A stretch of 64,000 nt of DNA from Muricoccus roseus (lineage in GTDB: Bacteria; Pseudomonadota; Alphaproteobacteria; Acetobacterales; Acetobacteraceae), in the NCBI RefSeq assembly GCF_900141905.1, contig NZ_FQZF01000015.1:1-64000 (forward strand). The letters are read 5' to 3'. Each line of letters starts with the position of its first letter. Positions within the stretch are counted from its first letter, which is position 1. This document shows positions 8,198 through 17,583 of this stretch, one piece after another. The notes under the pieces were generated by a model. The model made no database searches. It saw nothing but the letters and a program-made list of their open reading frames with translations, and was not told the DNA's origin. Made by a program: the position numbers and the translations under genes.

Positions 8198-8602
8198 TCA
8201 GCCCTTCCGCTGGAACATGGCGAGCATTCGCCGGGTCACGAGGAAGCCGCCGAAGATGTTCACCGCGGCCAGGGTCACGGCCAGGAAGCCGAAGGCCTGG
8301 GCCAGCCAGGACTCCCCGAGCCCCGTAGCAAGCATGGCGCCCACCACGATCACGGAGGAAATGGCGTTGGTCACGCCCATCAGCGGGGAGTGCAGCGCGG
8401 GCGTCACGCTCCACACCACGTGGTAGCCGACGAAGCAGGCCAGCAGGAAAATGGTGAGCAGCAGCAGGAAGGGCTCGGCCGCGGCCGCCCCGTGCTCGAT
8501 GGCGGGCATGGCCTCTCCGGCCGCGGCGCGTGCCTCCATGGCCAGGGCCATGGCGCGTTCGGCCATGGCCTGGGCGCGGAGGGCGAGTTCCTCAGCATTC
8601 AT
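8198..8602 (-). CDS. pntAB: NAD(P) transhydrogenase alpha subunit, part 2
   Basis: The 134-aa protein has an Ala-rich amphipathic N-terminus and then three to four membrane helices, including FLLLLTIFLLACFVGYHVVW and TPALHSPLMGVTNAISSVIVVG. The last is the strongly conserved PntA C-terminal segment. In enterobacteria this part is fused to PntA; a separate gene is usual in alphaproteobacteria. It lies between pntAA and pntB. Confidence 0.95.
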   Translation of the reverse strand: MNAEELALRAQAMAERAMALAMEARAAAGEAMPAIEHGAAAAEPFLLLLTIFLLACFVGYHVVWSVTPALHSPLMGVTNAISSVIVVGAMLATGLGESWLAQAFGFLAVTLAAVNIFGGFLVTRRMLAMFQRKG

Positions 8603-8615
8603 CGGTTCGATTCCC

Positions 8616-9767
8616 TCAGCCGGCCACGAAATTCGGATGCACCACCTGGCCGCCGCGCGTCAGCATCACGCCGCGCACCAGCTCGTCCTCCGCCGGTAGC
8701 ACCGGCTTCGAGGAATCCTTGTCCCAGAAGGTGGTCAGGAAGGTCAGGAGGTTGCGCGTATAGAGGCTGCTGGCCGCCGCCGGGATGCGCGCGGGCCAGT
8801 TGCGGTAGCCCAGGATGACCACGCCATTCGGGGTCACCACCTTCTCTCCGGGCTGCGTCAGCGCGCAGTTGCCGCCGGCGTCGGAGGCGATGTCCACGAT
8901 CACCGAGCCCGGCTTCATGGAGGCCACCATGGCCTCCGTCACCAGCGTCGGCGCGCGCCGGCCCTGGACGAGCGCGGTGCAGACCACGATGTCCATCTTC
9001 GCGATCGCACCGGCCACCACCTCGGCCTGCTTGGCGAGGAATTCGGGGCTCATCGCCTTGGCGTAGCCGCCCGAGGTCTGGGCCGCCTTCGATTCCTCGT
9101 CCTCGTAGCCCACGAAGCTGGCGCCGAGGGACTTGATCTCCTCCTTCGCCGCCGGGCGCACGTCCGTCGCGGAGACACGCCCGCCCAGCCGGCGTGCCGT
9201 GGCAATGGCCTGCAGCCCGGCCACGCCCGCCCCCATCACGAGCACATTTGCGGCCGGGATGGTGCCGGCGGCCGTCATCAGCATGGGAAAGGCGCGGTCG
9301 AAGGCACCTGCCGCCTCCACCACCGCGCGGTAGCCGGCGAGATTGGCCTGGGAGGAGAGCACGTCCATGCTCTGCGCCCGCGTGATTCGCGGCAGCATCT
9401 CCATCGCGGCCGCATCGACGCCCGCCGCCGCGTACCGGCCGGCAGCATCCTTGTCGGCGCCCATCGTCCCGATCACCAGCGCACCGCGGGGGATCAGCGC
9501 CAGCTCGTCCAGGGTCCCCTCCCCGGCCGCCAGCGGCGCGCGGACCTTCAGCACGATGGCGGCGCCGGCCAGCGCCGCGCCCGCATCCGGCGCCAGCTCG
9601 GCGCCTGCCTCGGCATAGGCGGCGTCAGGATAGCCGGCGGACAGGCCGGCCCCGCTCTCTACCGCCACCTGGCAGCCCATCGCGATCAGCTTCTTAGCCG
9701 TCTCCGGCGTCGCGGCCACGCGGGCTTCATCCGCCCGGCGCTCCTTCAAAACGGCAAGCCGCATCAT
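8616..9767 (-). CDS. pntAA: NAD(P) transhydrogenase alpha subunit, part 1 (NAD-binding)
   Basis: The 383-aa soluble domain I starts MMRLAVLKERRADEARVAATPE, the alanine dehydrogenase/PNT N-terminal domain. The Rossmann fold carries VLVMGAGVAGLQAIATARRLG. The segment GYEDEESKAAQTSGGYAKAM matches the family. It binds NAD(H) and delivers hydride to domain III of PntB. Paired ATGs follow GGAAAC; either may start. A 19-residue upstream in-frame extension lacks homology and was omitted. It is the first gene of the pnt operon. Confidence 0.95.
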   Translation of the reverse strand: MMRLAVLKERRADEARVAATPETAKKLIAMGCQVAVESGAGLSAGYPDAAYAEAGAELAPDAGAALAGAAIVLKVRAPLAAGEGTLDELALIPRGALVIGTMGADKDAAGRYAAAGVDAAAMEMLPRITRAQSMDVLSSQANLAGYRAVVEAAGAFDRAFPMLMTAAGTIPAANVLVMGAGVAGLQAIATARRLGGRVSATDVRPAAKEEIKSLGASFVGYEDEESKAAQTSGGYAKAMSPEFLAKQAEVVAGAIAKMDIVVCTALVQGRRAPTLVTEAMVASMKPGSVIVDIASDAGGNCALTQPGEKVVTPNGVVILGYRNWPARIPAAASSLYTRNLLTFLTTFWDKDSSKPVLPAEDELVRGVMLTRGGQVVHPNFVAG

Positions 9768-9896
9768 TGTTTCCGTCGTCCCTCGTCCGGGCGCGAGGAT
9801 TGCGGCAGGTTCAGAATGGCGCAAGCCTCATCCGATTGCGTGCGCCGCGCGCCCGGCGCAATCCAGCCCTGCTCCGGCGCCGCCACCCGCAAGAAA

Positions 9897-10715
9897 ATGG
9901 CGCAGGGCGAGACCGCCACCCACAGGGCACTTCCGCGTTATCCCGGCATGATCCTGCGCGACCCGGAGGATGGCGCGCGCCTCCTCATCCCCCAGCCCGC
10001 CCATGCGCTGCTCTCGGGCCAGATGCTGGCTGCCTGGGGCGCCCCGGGCTTCGCCGGCCCGGAGCCCGCGCCTGAGGTCATCCTCGCTGCGTCCCAGCAC
10101 GACATCGCCTGGATGCCCTGGGAAGCCGCGCCAACCCTCGATCCGGAAACCGGCCTGCCCCACAGCTTCATGGCGCTCGGCGCGGCCACCCACGCGCCGA
10201 TGTGGGCCCGCGGGGTCGAGCTCGCCCGTGCCGCCTGGGGCCACTGGCCGGCCCTGCTCATCTCCCGCCACGGCACGCTCATCTACACGCGCTACGCCAA
10301 TCCCGACCGCGAAACCGCAGCCGACCGGACGGCCACGGAGCACTACCAGGCGGAGCAATCCACCCTGCAGACCGCCTGGGCCGAGGCGCTGGGTGCCGAT
10401 CCGGCCCTGGTGGAGTCCAATTCCGCCCTCATCGCCGCAACGGACGCGCTCTCCCTCGCCCTCTGCTTCGGCCGCCCACTCTTCGCCCCGGAAGCTCCGA
10501 CGATCGACGGCGGCCGGGCCCGGCTGGAGCTGGCCCGCAGCGGCGAAGGCCCGTGGTCCCTCTCTCCCTGGCCCTTCCGGGAGGACAGTCTCACCCTGCG
10601 CTGCGAGGCCATCCGTATTCCCGCGGCACAGCGCTGGACGGAGGAGGAAACCATGCGCCACGACCTCCGCAACGCGCCCCGAACCACTCTGACCGAAACC
10701 CTCCACCCCGGCTGA
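9897..10715 (+). CDS. DUF3891 family protein
   Basis: The 272-aa protein shows the DUF3891 pattern. MILRDPEDGARLLIPQPAHALLSGQML lies near the N-terminus, ASQHDIAWMPWE follows with a conserved His-Asp, and there is a central ALLISRHGTLIYTRY. The family is often compared with HD-domain-like helical hydrolases but has no assigned reaction. The chosen ATG is 28 codons inside the longest frame; the extra residues are not family-like. It is divergent from the pnt operon and has no clear RBS. Confidence 0.75.
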   Translation: MAQGETATHRALPRYPGMILRDPEDGARLLIPQPAHALLSGQMLAAWGAPGFAGPEPAPEVILAASQHDIAWMPWEAAPTLDPETGLPHSFMALGAATHAPMWARGVELARAAWGHWPALLISRHGTLIYTRYANPDRETAADRTATEHYQAEQSTLQTAWAEALGADPALVESNSALIAATDALSLALCFGRPLFAPEAPTIDGGRARLELARSGEGPWSLSPWPFREDSLTLRCEAIRIPAAQRWTEEETMRHDLRNAPRTTLTETLHPG

Positions 10716-10740
10716 GATGCCTTGGCTGGGCGGGGCCTCC

Positions 10741-11008
10741 CGGAGAGGGCTCCGCCCTCTCCGGACCTCACCCGCCAAGGGCCTGAGGCCCTTGGAACCC
10801 CGTCTGACTGCCGTGGATACCGTTGACCGGCGGGGTCTTTGGTTTCGAGGTGCCCTTCCTGCCTTTGCAGTCGCCTGAGGTCTGAGACCTCAGGCGCACC
10901 GGCAGCCGAGTGATTCCAAACTTCCAAAAGAAGGTGATGGTCGAAGGCACTGCCTTCGACGGGTCCGGGGAGAGGAAGAATTCCTTCTTCCTCTCCCCGG
11001 GACAGACC
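10741..11008 (-). repeat. Dispersed composite repeat, copy 2 (full, with extra hairpin)
   Basis: Read leftward, the order is as follows. First comes module A, a palindrome with GGGGAGAGGAAGAA arms. Then comes a 9-bp extra hairpin (TCGAAGGCA / TGCCTTCGA) seen only here and in the copy at 50.9 kb. Module B follows, with CGCCTGAGGTCT arms after GTTTGGAATCACT. Module C, with TATCCACGGCAGTCAGACGG and CCAAGGGCC arms, is last. It fills most of a 320-nt gap between convergent gene ends. Confidence 0.9.
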
Positions 11009-11035
11009 ACCAGCCCAGAACAAGCCCGGAAGGTA

Positions 11036-12412
11036 TCAGACCGCCGGCGTCTCCGTCGGCGGCACGCCCGCATCGGCCAGCGCGGCCGCCTGGCGCGCGG
11101 CGAGGTCCGCCTCGCGGTAGTCGTCGATGAGTTCGTGGAACAGGTTGTGCCAGTTCATCTCGGCCTTGAGGCGGAGGAACACGCTGCCCAGCCCCACCGC
11201 CGCGCGGTCCATCAGCACGAATTCCCGCGGGGGCCGCACGCCTCCCACGCGCTTCAACCCGGCATGAACCTCCTCGGCCACCTTGCGCCCGAATTGCGGG
11301 TCGTTGGTCTCCTGCACAGGCCGCACCCGGTCTTCCAGCAACGGCTCGTAGAGGAAGCGTGCCCAGCGCAGCAGCACCTCCATCGTCTCGCGCTTGAGAT
11401 CCTTGAAGCCCCAGAGCTCAAAGGCATGGGCCGCCTTGTCCCGGTCCTCGTCGCGCACCGCCTCGTAGAGGGTGAGCGTTCCGGTGATGAAGCGCGGCGG
11501 GAAGACGCGGATCGCGCCGAAGTCGAGGAGATTGATCCCGCCTTCCCCGTCAGGCCCGGGCTGGCGCACCTGGTAGTTCCCCAGATGCGGGTCGCCATGG
11601 ATGACGCCGTAGCGATAGAGCGGGACGTACCAGGCGTGGAACAGCGCCTTGGCATAGGCGTTCCGCTCTTCCAGCGACGGGTTCTCCTCCAGCCGCGCGA
11701 GGATGGAGCGCCCCTCCAGCCAGGTCATGGTGAGCAGCCGCTTCGTCGTCAGCGCCTGGACCGGCGAGGGAACATGCACCTGCGCCACGTCGCGCAGCAT
11801 GATGCCGTACATCCGCATCTGCGCGGCCTCGCGCTCGTAGTCCAGCTCCTCGCGCAGCCGCTCGCGCAGCTCCTCATAAACGTCGTCGTGCTGGATGGTG
11901 TTGTCCATCCGCGCATAGAGGCCCATCGCCATCCGGAGCTGGCGAAGGTCCGCTTCCACCACGCTTGGCATGTCCGGGTACTGCAGCTTGCAGGCCACGC
12001 GGGTGCCATCCGGCAGCAGGGCGCGATGCACCTGTCCCAGCGAGGCCGCGGCCGCCGCCTCGCGGCCGAACTCCTTGAAATTGGTTTCCCAGGCTGGGCC
12101 AAGCTCCGTGCCCATGCGCCGGCGCACGAAGGCCCAGCCCATGGGCGGCGCATTGGCCTGCAGCGAGGCGAGCTGCTGCGCATATTCCTCCGGCAGCGCG
12201 TTCGGCACGGTGGAGAGGAACTGCGCCACCTTCATCAGCGGGCCCTTCAGCCCGCCGAGGATGGATTTGAGGTCCTCCGCATGGGCCGCCTTGTCGGTCT
12301 TGATGCCGAGGAAACGCTCTCCCGCCACCCGCGCCGCGATCCCGCCCACCGCGCCCGAGGTGCGCGCCATCCGGCGGATCTCGCCGAACAGCGTGTTCTC
12401 CCGCTCAGCCAT
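11036..12412 (-). CDS. ABC1/AarF/UbiB-type atypical kinase
   Basis: The 458-aa protein has the ADCK motifs. KVAQ (61-64) replaces the usual KxGQ, and AAASLGQVHRA (121-131) is the Ala-rich nucleotide loop. K142 lies in VACKLQYP, HGDPHLGNY (272-280) is the catalytic loop and DFG is at 297-299. Family members act as ATPases supporting ubiquinone synthesis or lipid homeostasis. UbiB usually has C-terminal membrane helices; none are obvious here, so it is closer to soluble ABC1 paralogues. It overlaps the upstream peptidase gene by 8 nt. Confidence 0.9.
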   Translation of the reverse strand: MAERENTLFGEIRRMARTSGAVGGIAARVAGERFLGIKTDKAAHAEDLKSILGGLKGPLMKVAQFLSTVPNALPEEYAQQLASLQANAPPMGWAFVRRRMGTELGPAWETNFKEFGREAAAAASLGQVHRALLPDGTRVACKLQYPDMPSVVEADLRQLRMAMGLYARMDNTIQHDDVYEELRERLREELDYEREAAQMRMYGIMLRDVAQVHVPSPVQALTTKRLLTMTWLEGRSILARLEENPSLEERNAYAKALFHAWYVPLYRYGVIHGDPHLGNYQVRQPGPDGEGGINLLDFGAIRVFPPRFITGTLTLYEAVRDEDRDKAAHAFELWGFKDLKRETMEVLLRWARFLYEPLLEDRVRPVQETNDPQFGRKVAEEVHAGLKRVGGVRPPREFVLMDRAAVGLGSVFLRLKAEMNWHNLFHELIDDYREADLAARQAAALADAGVPPTETPAV

Positions 12413-14261
12413 CGGCGCGCCCCGGTGCGGCTTCGAGCTCGTCGATGAAGCCCGCGATCACGTCCAGCCCGCGCTTCCAGAAGCGGGGGTCGGAGGCATC
12501 CAGGCCGAAGGGCGCCAGCAGCTCCTTGTGCCGCAGCGTCCCGCCCGCGCGCAGGAGGTCGAGATACTTGGCCTCGAAGTTCGGCACCTGCCCGTCCTGG
12601 TACACCCCGTACAGCGCGTTCACCAGGCAATCCCCGAAGGCATAGGCGTACACGTAGAAGGGCGTATGGATGAAATGCGGGATGTAGGACCAGTACACCC
12701 CGTAATCCGGCGTGAAGTCGAAGGCAGGGCCCAGGCTCTCGCGCTGCACCTGCATCCAGATCTCGGCGATCCGGTCGGAGGAGAGCTCGCCCTGCCGCCG
12801 CTCGTCATGCAGCAGCGTCTCAAAGCGGTAGAAGGCGATCTGCCGCACCACCGTGTTCAGCATGTCCTCCACCTTGGAGGCCAGCATCAGCCGCCGCCGC
12901 GCCGGGTCCGTCTCGGCGTTCAGCATCGCGCGGAAGGTCAGCATCTCGCCAAAGACGCTCGCCGTCTCCGCCAGGGTCAGCGGCGTGCCGGACATCAGGT
13001 AGCCCTGCTTCGCCGCCAGCCGCTGGTGCACGCCATGGCCCAGCTCATGCGCCAGCGTCATCACGTCCCGCGCCTTGCCGTGGTAGTTCACCAGCAGATA
13101 CGGATGGGCCGAGGGCACCGTGGGGTGGGCGAAGGCGCCGCTCGCCTTGCCCGGGCGCAGCGCGGCGTCGATCCAGGGCTTCTCGAAGAAATCCCGCCCC
13201 AGCGCGGCCAGATCCGGGCTGAAAGCGTGATAGGCGGCCAGCACCTGCTCCCGCGCATCGCTCCAGGGGATGCTGCGGTCCACGTCACCCGGCAGCGGCG
13301 CGTTGCGGTCCCAGTGCTTCATGCGGTCCAGCCCGAGCCACTTGGCCTTCATGGCGTAGTAGCGGTGCGACAGGCGCGGGAAGCTCTCGACGACAGCCGA
13401 GACGAGCGCATCGACCACCTCGTCCTCGACCATGTTGGCGCGGTTGCGGGAGGTGCCGGGCCGCGGGTAGTTCCGCCAGCCGTCGATGATCTCCTTGTCC
13501 TTGGCCAGTGTGTTGGTGATGAGGGAGAAGAGCCGGACATTCTCGCCGAAGGCCTTCGAGATGCCTGCCGCCGCCGCTTCGCGAGTCGCTCGGTGGGGGT
13601 TCGAGAGGAGATTGAGCGCCGCGGAGACGGTCAGCTCCTCCGCCTTGCCCTCGCGCGCGACCGACACGCGCATATGGGCGATCGTCTCATCGAACAGCCG
13701 GTTCCAGGCCGAGCGGCCGGTCACCTCCTTCTCGTGCAGCAGCTTCTCCGCCTCGTCGGACAGCTGGTGCGGGCGGAACACCCGAAGGTCCCGCAGCCAG
13801 GGCCGCCAGCGCGCCAGGGCGGCGGAGGAGGCGATCCGCCCCTCCAGCAGCGTGTCGTCCAGCCGGTTCAGCTCCAGGGTGAAGAACAGCAGGTGGCTGC
13901 CGATGACCGTCACCCGCTCCTGCATGGTCTGGTAGAAGCGGCCGTTGTCGGCATTCTGCGCATCGCCGCTGAACAGCAGCTGCGCATAGGACATCACCCG
14001 CCCCAGCACCTCCTCGATCCGCTCGTATTCGCGGAGCGCCGCCTCCAGCGCGTCGCCGGAGAGGGAGGCGAGCTTGCCCGAATAGCTCCCCTCGAAGGCC
14101 CGAGCGGAGGCCTCGGCCGCATCCAGGTCGCCCAGCAGCTTCGGGTCGTCCGGGCGGGCATAGAGGTCCCGCAGATCCCATTCCGGAAGCGCCTCTCCCG
14201 CCGGGATGCCCCCGATCCGGGCCTCGGTGTCACGCAGGGGCAGCGGCTGGGTCAGTGTCAT
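12405..14261 (-). CDS. pepF: M3 family oligoendopeptidase F
   Basis: The 618-aa protein begins MTLTQPLPLRDTEARIGG and carries the zinc motif HELGH at residues 405-409 within LAHELGHGVHQRLA. LAETASVFGE downstream provides the third ligand Glu. The helical N-terminal domain (LLFFTLELNRLDD) is the oligoendopeptidase F type. It degrades peptides of about 5-20 residues in the cytoplasm. The longer in-frame extension to 14651 is discarded: it overlaps the divergent acyl-CoA ligase gene and lacks homology. Confidence 0.93.
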   Translation of the reverse strand: MTLTQPLPLRDTEARIGGIPAGEALPEWDLRDLYARPDDPKLLGDLDAAEASARAFEGSYSGKLASLSGDALEAALREYERIEEVLGRVMSYAQLLFSGDAQNADNGRFYQTMQERVTVIGSHLLFFTLELNRLDDTLLEGRIASSAALARWRPWLRDLRVFRPHQLSDEAEKLLHEKEVTGRSAWNRLFDETIAHMRVSVAREGKAEELTVSAALNLLSNPHRATREAAAAGISKAFGENVRLFSLITNTLAKDKEIIDGWRNYPRPGTSRNRANMVEDEVVDALVSAVVESFPRLSHRYYAMKAKWLGLDRMKHWDRNAPLPGDVDRSIPWSDAREQVLAAYHAFSPDLAALGRDFFEKPWIDAALRPGKASGAFAHPTVPSAHPYLLVNYHGKARDVMTLAHELGHGVHQRLAAKQGYLMSGTPLTLAETASVFGEMLTFRAMLNAETDPARRRLMLASKVEDMLNTVVRQIAFYRFETLLHDERRQGELSSDRIAEIWMQVQRESLGPAFDFTPDYGVYWSYIPHFIHTPFYVYAYAFGDCLVNALYGVYQDGQVPNFEAKYLDLLRAGGTLRHKELLAPFGLDASDPRFWKRGLDVIAGFIDELEAAPGRADG

Positions 14262-14373
14262 TCGGACGAAGTGCCTTGTGGAATCGGGATTCGCCCTCCC
14301 GATATAAGCCCCTGAGAGGGCGAGCCAAGGCCGCCCCGGGGCGGATGGCGCAAAGCGGGCGCAAGGGAGCGGA

Positions 14374-16080
14374 ATGAACGAGGACACGGCACGCTGGAGC
14401 AGTCTGCCGGGGATGATGCTGGGCCTGGCGGCCCGCAACCCCGACCAGCCCATGATCCGCCACTGGCAGGGCGGTGCCTGGCGACGCACCACGTGGCGGG
14501 ATTTCGCGCTGGCGGTCGCGAATGTCGCCGCCGGGCTGAGGGCCCAGGGCGTCTCCCCCGGGGACCGGGTGGTGCTGGTCAGCGACAGCCGGCCGGAATT
14601 CCTCGTCGCCGACACCGCCATCATGGCCGTCGGCGCCGTCACGGTGCCCACCTACACCACCAACACGGTCTCCGATCACGCCCATATCCTGCGCGACAGC
14701 GGCGCCCGCGCCGCGATCGCCAGCACGGCGCGGCTCGCCGAACGCCTGCACGAGGCCGCGGGCCCGGATGGCCTCGATCTACTGATCTGCATGGAGGAGG
14801 CCAAGGGAACCATCCCCTGGCCCAGCCTCGCCGCCACGCCCGGAGACCTCGCCATGCTGGTCGCCGAGGTGCAGCACATCCCGGAGGGGCGGCTCGCCTG
14901 CCTCATCTACACCTCGGGCACGGGCGGCCTGCCCAAGGGCGTGATGCTTCCGCATCGCGCCATGCTGGCGAATACGGAAGGGGTGCGCCCCTTCCTCCGC
15001 CGCCTCGGGCTGGAGTGGTCGGGGGCCTGCTATCTCTCCTTCCTGCCTCTCTCCCATGCCTATGAGCACACGGTCGGCGGCTTCCTCTTCCCGGCCTGCG
15101 GCATCGAGGTGGTCTTCTCCCGCGGCGCCGAGCGGCTGGCGGCGGAGTTCCAGGAGATCGGGCCTTCCATCATCACCGCGGTGCCCCGCCTGTTCGAGGT
15201 GCTGCGTGGCCGCATCCTGGCCGGGCTGGAGAAGGAGAAACCCTGGAAACGCAAGCTCTTCGAGCGCGCCGTCACGCTCGGCCTCCGCAAGATGGACGGC
15301 CCGCCCCTGGGCCTGCTGGAGCGCTTGGAGGATGCGGTGCTGGAGCGGCTGGTCCGCGCAAAGGTCCGCGCCCGCTTCGGCCCGAGGCTCGTCGCCATGG
15401 TCTCCGGCGGCGCGCGGCTGGATCCGGACCTCTCCGGCTTCTTCCTGGCGCTCGGGGTCACGGTGCTGCAGGGCTACGGGCAGACCGAGGCCGGGCCTGT
15501 GGTCTCGGTCAACCTGCCCTGGGACAATCACCGCCGCACGGTGGGCGCCCCGGTGAAGGGGGTGCAGGCCCGCATCGCCGAGGATGGCGAGCTCCTCCTC
15601 CGCGGCCCTCTGGTGATGGACGGCTACTGGGCCGATCCGGACTCCACCGCGCGCGCCCTCAGCACCCCACCCGGCGAGAGCGAGCCCTGGCTGCACACCG
15701 GCGATGTCGGCCGCATCGACGAAGCCGGCCGTATCACCATCACCGACCGGAAGAAGGACTTCATCAAGACCCTGGGCGGTGACATGGTCAGCCCCGCCCG
15801 GATCGAGACGCTCCTGATGGCGGAGCCCGAGATCGCTCAGGCCGTCGTGGCCGGAGAGGGCAGGCCGGGCATCGTCGCCCTGGTGGTACCCGCCGAGGGC
15901 GCCTCGGCCGAAAAGGCCGTCCAGCGCATCAACGGCAAGCTCTCCGGCCCGGAGCGCATCCGCAAATGGGCCACCGTGCCGCCCTTCACAGTAGAGGACG
16001 GCACCCTCACCCCCACGATGAAGGTCAAGCGCCGCATCGTCCTCGAGCGCAATGCGGCGGCGATCGACGACCTGTATTGA
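14374..16080 (+). CDS. AMP-dependent long-chain acyl-CoA synthetase/ligase
   Basis: The 568-aa protein has the adenylate-forming signature YTSGTGGLPKG near residue 178, the GYGQTEAGP motif, the hinge-region TGDVGRIDEAGRITITDRKKD and the terminal catalytic Lys in TPTMKVKRRIV. The pattern (LSHAYEHTVGGFLF, REDLIKT-like FIKTLGGDMVSP) is that of FadD15-like fatty acyl-CoA ligases. It activates a carboxylate to an acyl-AMP and then acyl-CoA. It is divergent from pepF, with about 110 nt between the starts. Exact chain length is not readable from sequence. Confidence 0.9.
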   Translation: MNEDTARWSSLPGMMLGLAARNPDQPMIRHWQGGAWRRTTWRDFALAVANVAAGLRAQGVSPGDRVVLVSDSRPEFLVADTAIMAVGAVTVPTYTTNTVSDHAHILRDSGARAAIASTARLAERLHEAAGPDGLDLLICMEEAKGTIPWPSLAATPGDLAMLVAEVQHIPEGRLACLIYTSGTGGLPKGVMLPHRAMLANTEGVRPFLRRLGLEWSGACYLSFLPLSHAYEHTVGGFLFPACGIEVVFSRGAERLAAEFQEIGPSIITAVPRLFEVLRGRILAGLEKEKPWKRKLFERAVTLGLRKMDGPPLGLLERLEDAVLERLVRAKVRARFGPRLVAMVSGGARLDPDLSGFFLALGVTVLQGYGQTEAGPVVSVNLPWDNHRRTVGAPVKGVQARIAEDGELLLRGPLVMDGYWADPDSTARALSTPPGESEPWLHTGDVGRIDEAGRITITDRKKDFIKTLGGDMVSPARIETLLMAEPEIAQAVVAGEGRPGIVALVVPAEGASAEKAVQRINGKLSGPERIRKWATVPPFTVEDGTLTPTMKVKRRIVLERNAAAIDDLY

Positions 16081-16099
16081 GCACGCCGCGTCCGATCGG

Positions 16100-16123
16100 G
16101 CGGCGGGGAAGGAGCCCCGCCGC
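16100..16123 (+). terminator. Hairpin between convergent genes
   Basis: A perfect 9-bp stem (GCGGCGGGG / CCCCGCCGC) with a 6-nt loop lies 20 nt after the ligase stop. There is no T-run, so termination is likely inefficient or Rho-aided. Confidence 0.4.
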
Positions 16124-16136
16124 GCCGGGCTGGACG

Positions 16137-16508
16137 CTAGCTCGCCTTCAGCCCGGAATTGGTGATGGTGATCGTGCTGGCGACGCAGACATTGATGCCG
16201 CGAAGCTCGGCGGCGCGGCCATTCCCCCAGACGACCCGGAAATCATAGGCGCCCTGGTTCGCGGCCTGATAGGAGGTCGCCCGGCCCGGCGGCAGCACGT
16301 TTCGCCCGAGCTGGTCGTTGCCCCAGCTCCCGAGCGAGGAGGAGCTGAAATAGAGCTGCTCGACCGTGTAGGAGGACTGGTTCACGACATTGAAGCGCGT
16401 GTCGCATCCGACGCGTGGAGCGGCCTGGACATACACGACCTGCGGCTCGGGCTGCACGCAGCCCCCGAGCGCGAGCAGGGCAACACACGGAAAGAGACGG
16501 CGAAGCAT
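16137..16508 (-). CDS. Small lipoprotein with one FNxVN-type domain
   Basis: The 123-aa protein has a lipoprotein signal MLRRLFPCVALLALGGC and AAGGAA just upstream of the ATG. The mature domain reads FNVVNQSSYTVEQLYFSSSS, then SWGNDQLGRNVLPPGR, then YDFRVVWGNGRAAELRG. The same domain occurs twice in the exported protein at 36270-36908. Unlike those copies it has one of the two conserved Cys (C108) but not the one before the (D)IRV strand. It is probably a beta-sandwich exposed at the cell surface. Function unknown. Confidence 0.75.
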   Translation of the reverse strand: MLRRLFPCVALLALGGCVQPEPQVVYVQAAPRVGCDTRFNVVNQSSYTVEQLYFSSSSLGSWGNDQLGRNVLPPGRATSYQAANQGAYDFRVVWGNGRAAELRGINVCVASTITITNSGLKAS

Positions 16509-16701
16509 GGCATTCCTTCTCGACTGACGCCGAAAAAGCGCCACGCGGAAGGCTAGGGCGCGTGGGATTCAGCCACAACGCCCACGCCACCGATCATTCT
16601 ATTCTGGAATCCGGCAATCGCGTCCGGCCCGTCACACCTCGCGGAGGCTCCAGGCGAGCCATGGGTGCACCGCAAGGGCGCATCATGGCCGGCACGGGAT
16701 C

Positions 16702-17076
16702 CTAGCCGCGTGGCGGCGGCAGGGACGGATCCTCCTGGCAGCGCGAGAGCGGCAGCGGCTCGGCGGAGATGAGCCGCCGCACGCGCCGCCCGGTCCGGTC
16801 CGCCTCCACCACCAGGCAGGCGCAGCCATAGCCATAGGCGCCATTGGTCGCCACCCAGCCGCGGACGGTCATGTCGGGGATGCTGTCCATCCCCGGCACG
16901 GCCACCGCCCCCATCGCGGAGAGGACCCAGCGGCCGTCGCGGTCCTCCAGCCAGAAATTCCCGGGGGTCGGGTTCCACAGCCAGCCGCAGCGGCGCTCCG
17001 CCGCCCCGGCCGCCCCGGCCAGGATGACCAGGGCAGGCAGCGCCAACAGGGCCGCGCGGCCGGCCAAGCGCCTCAC
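16702..17076 (-). CDS. DUF4087 family exported protein
   Basis: The 124-aa protein has a Sec signal (MRRLAGRAALLALPALVILAGAAGAAE). The DUF4087 signature follows: RCGWLWNPTPGNFWLEDRDGRWVL and ATNGAYGYGCACL. It overlaps the upstream GapR-type gene by 4 nt, so the two are coupled. No function is assigned to the family. Confidence 0.85.
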   Translation of the reverse strand: MRRLAGRAALLALPALVILAGAAGAAERRCGWLWNPTPGNFWLEDRDGRWVLSAMGAVAVPGMDSIPDMTVRGWVATNGAYGYGCACLVVEADRTGRRVRRLISAEPLPLSRCQEDPSLPPPRG

Positions 17077-17384
17077 ATCCCCAGGGCGCGGCGATAGAGG
17101 TCGAGCAGCGTCTCCTGCTCCTCCACCTCGGCCGGCTCCTGCTTGCGGATGCGGATGATCTGGCGGATCACCTTCACGTCGAAGCCGGCGCTCTTCCCCT
17201 CGGCGAAGATGTCCTTGATGTCGTCGGCCAAGGCCTTGCGCTCCTCTTCCAGACGCTCAACGCGCTCGATGATCGAGCGGAGGCGATCGGCCGCGATTCC
17301 GCCCACATCCGGGTCCGGATCGGCCTCTTGCCTGGCGCGGCTCGCGGCAGCCTCATCGTCGATGTCGAAGGGTACGTCGGACAT
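17073..17384 (-). CDS. gapR: DUF2312/UPF0335 protein, GapR family
   Basis: The 103-aa protein has the family core AADRLRSIIERVERLEEERKALADDIKDIFAE followed by GFDVKVIRQIIRIRK. In Caulobacter GapR this forms a tetramer that clamps overtwisted AT-rich DNA ahead of replication. The acidic N-terminus is longer than usual (about 30 residues). ATG at 17384 is preferred to the 18-codon longer frame, which lacks homology. First gene of a two-gene leftward unit with the DUF4087 gene. Confidence 0.88.
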   Translation of the reverse strand: MSDVPFDIDDEAAASRARQEADPDPDVGGIAADRLRSIIERVERLEEERKALADDIKDIFAEGKSAGFDVKVIRQIIRIRKQEPAEVEEQETLLDLYRRALGM

Positions 17385-17583
17385 GGATCTCTCGGTGCGT
17401 AGGGTCGGAAGTCGATGAAGGGGTGCGGCGGCGGGCATGCGGCACGGCAGGCCCGCGATGTCCCGGTCCTCCGCTCGTCACCCCTGCCCCCCTCGGGCGG
17501 AGCCGCGGGTCATACCCCTTCCGCCCTGCCCGCCTCAATGCCTTGACGCGTGAGGGGAGAACCCCTCAGGAACGGCGTGGCCG

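Noticed and set aside
11970-14315. Long plus-strand open frame (about 780 codons) opposite the ABC1 kinase and peptidase genes
   Set aside because: It is a GC-rich shadow of two convincing genes on the other strand, with no recognisable domains and Arg/His/Gln-biased composition.
17549-17570. TGAGGGG-AGAA-CCCCTCA hairpin as another repeat copy
   Set aside because: It shares only a short GC hairpin with module C and lacks the conserved TATCCACGGCAGTCAGACGG segment.
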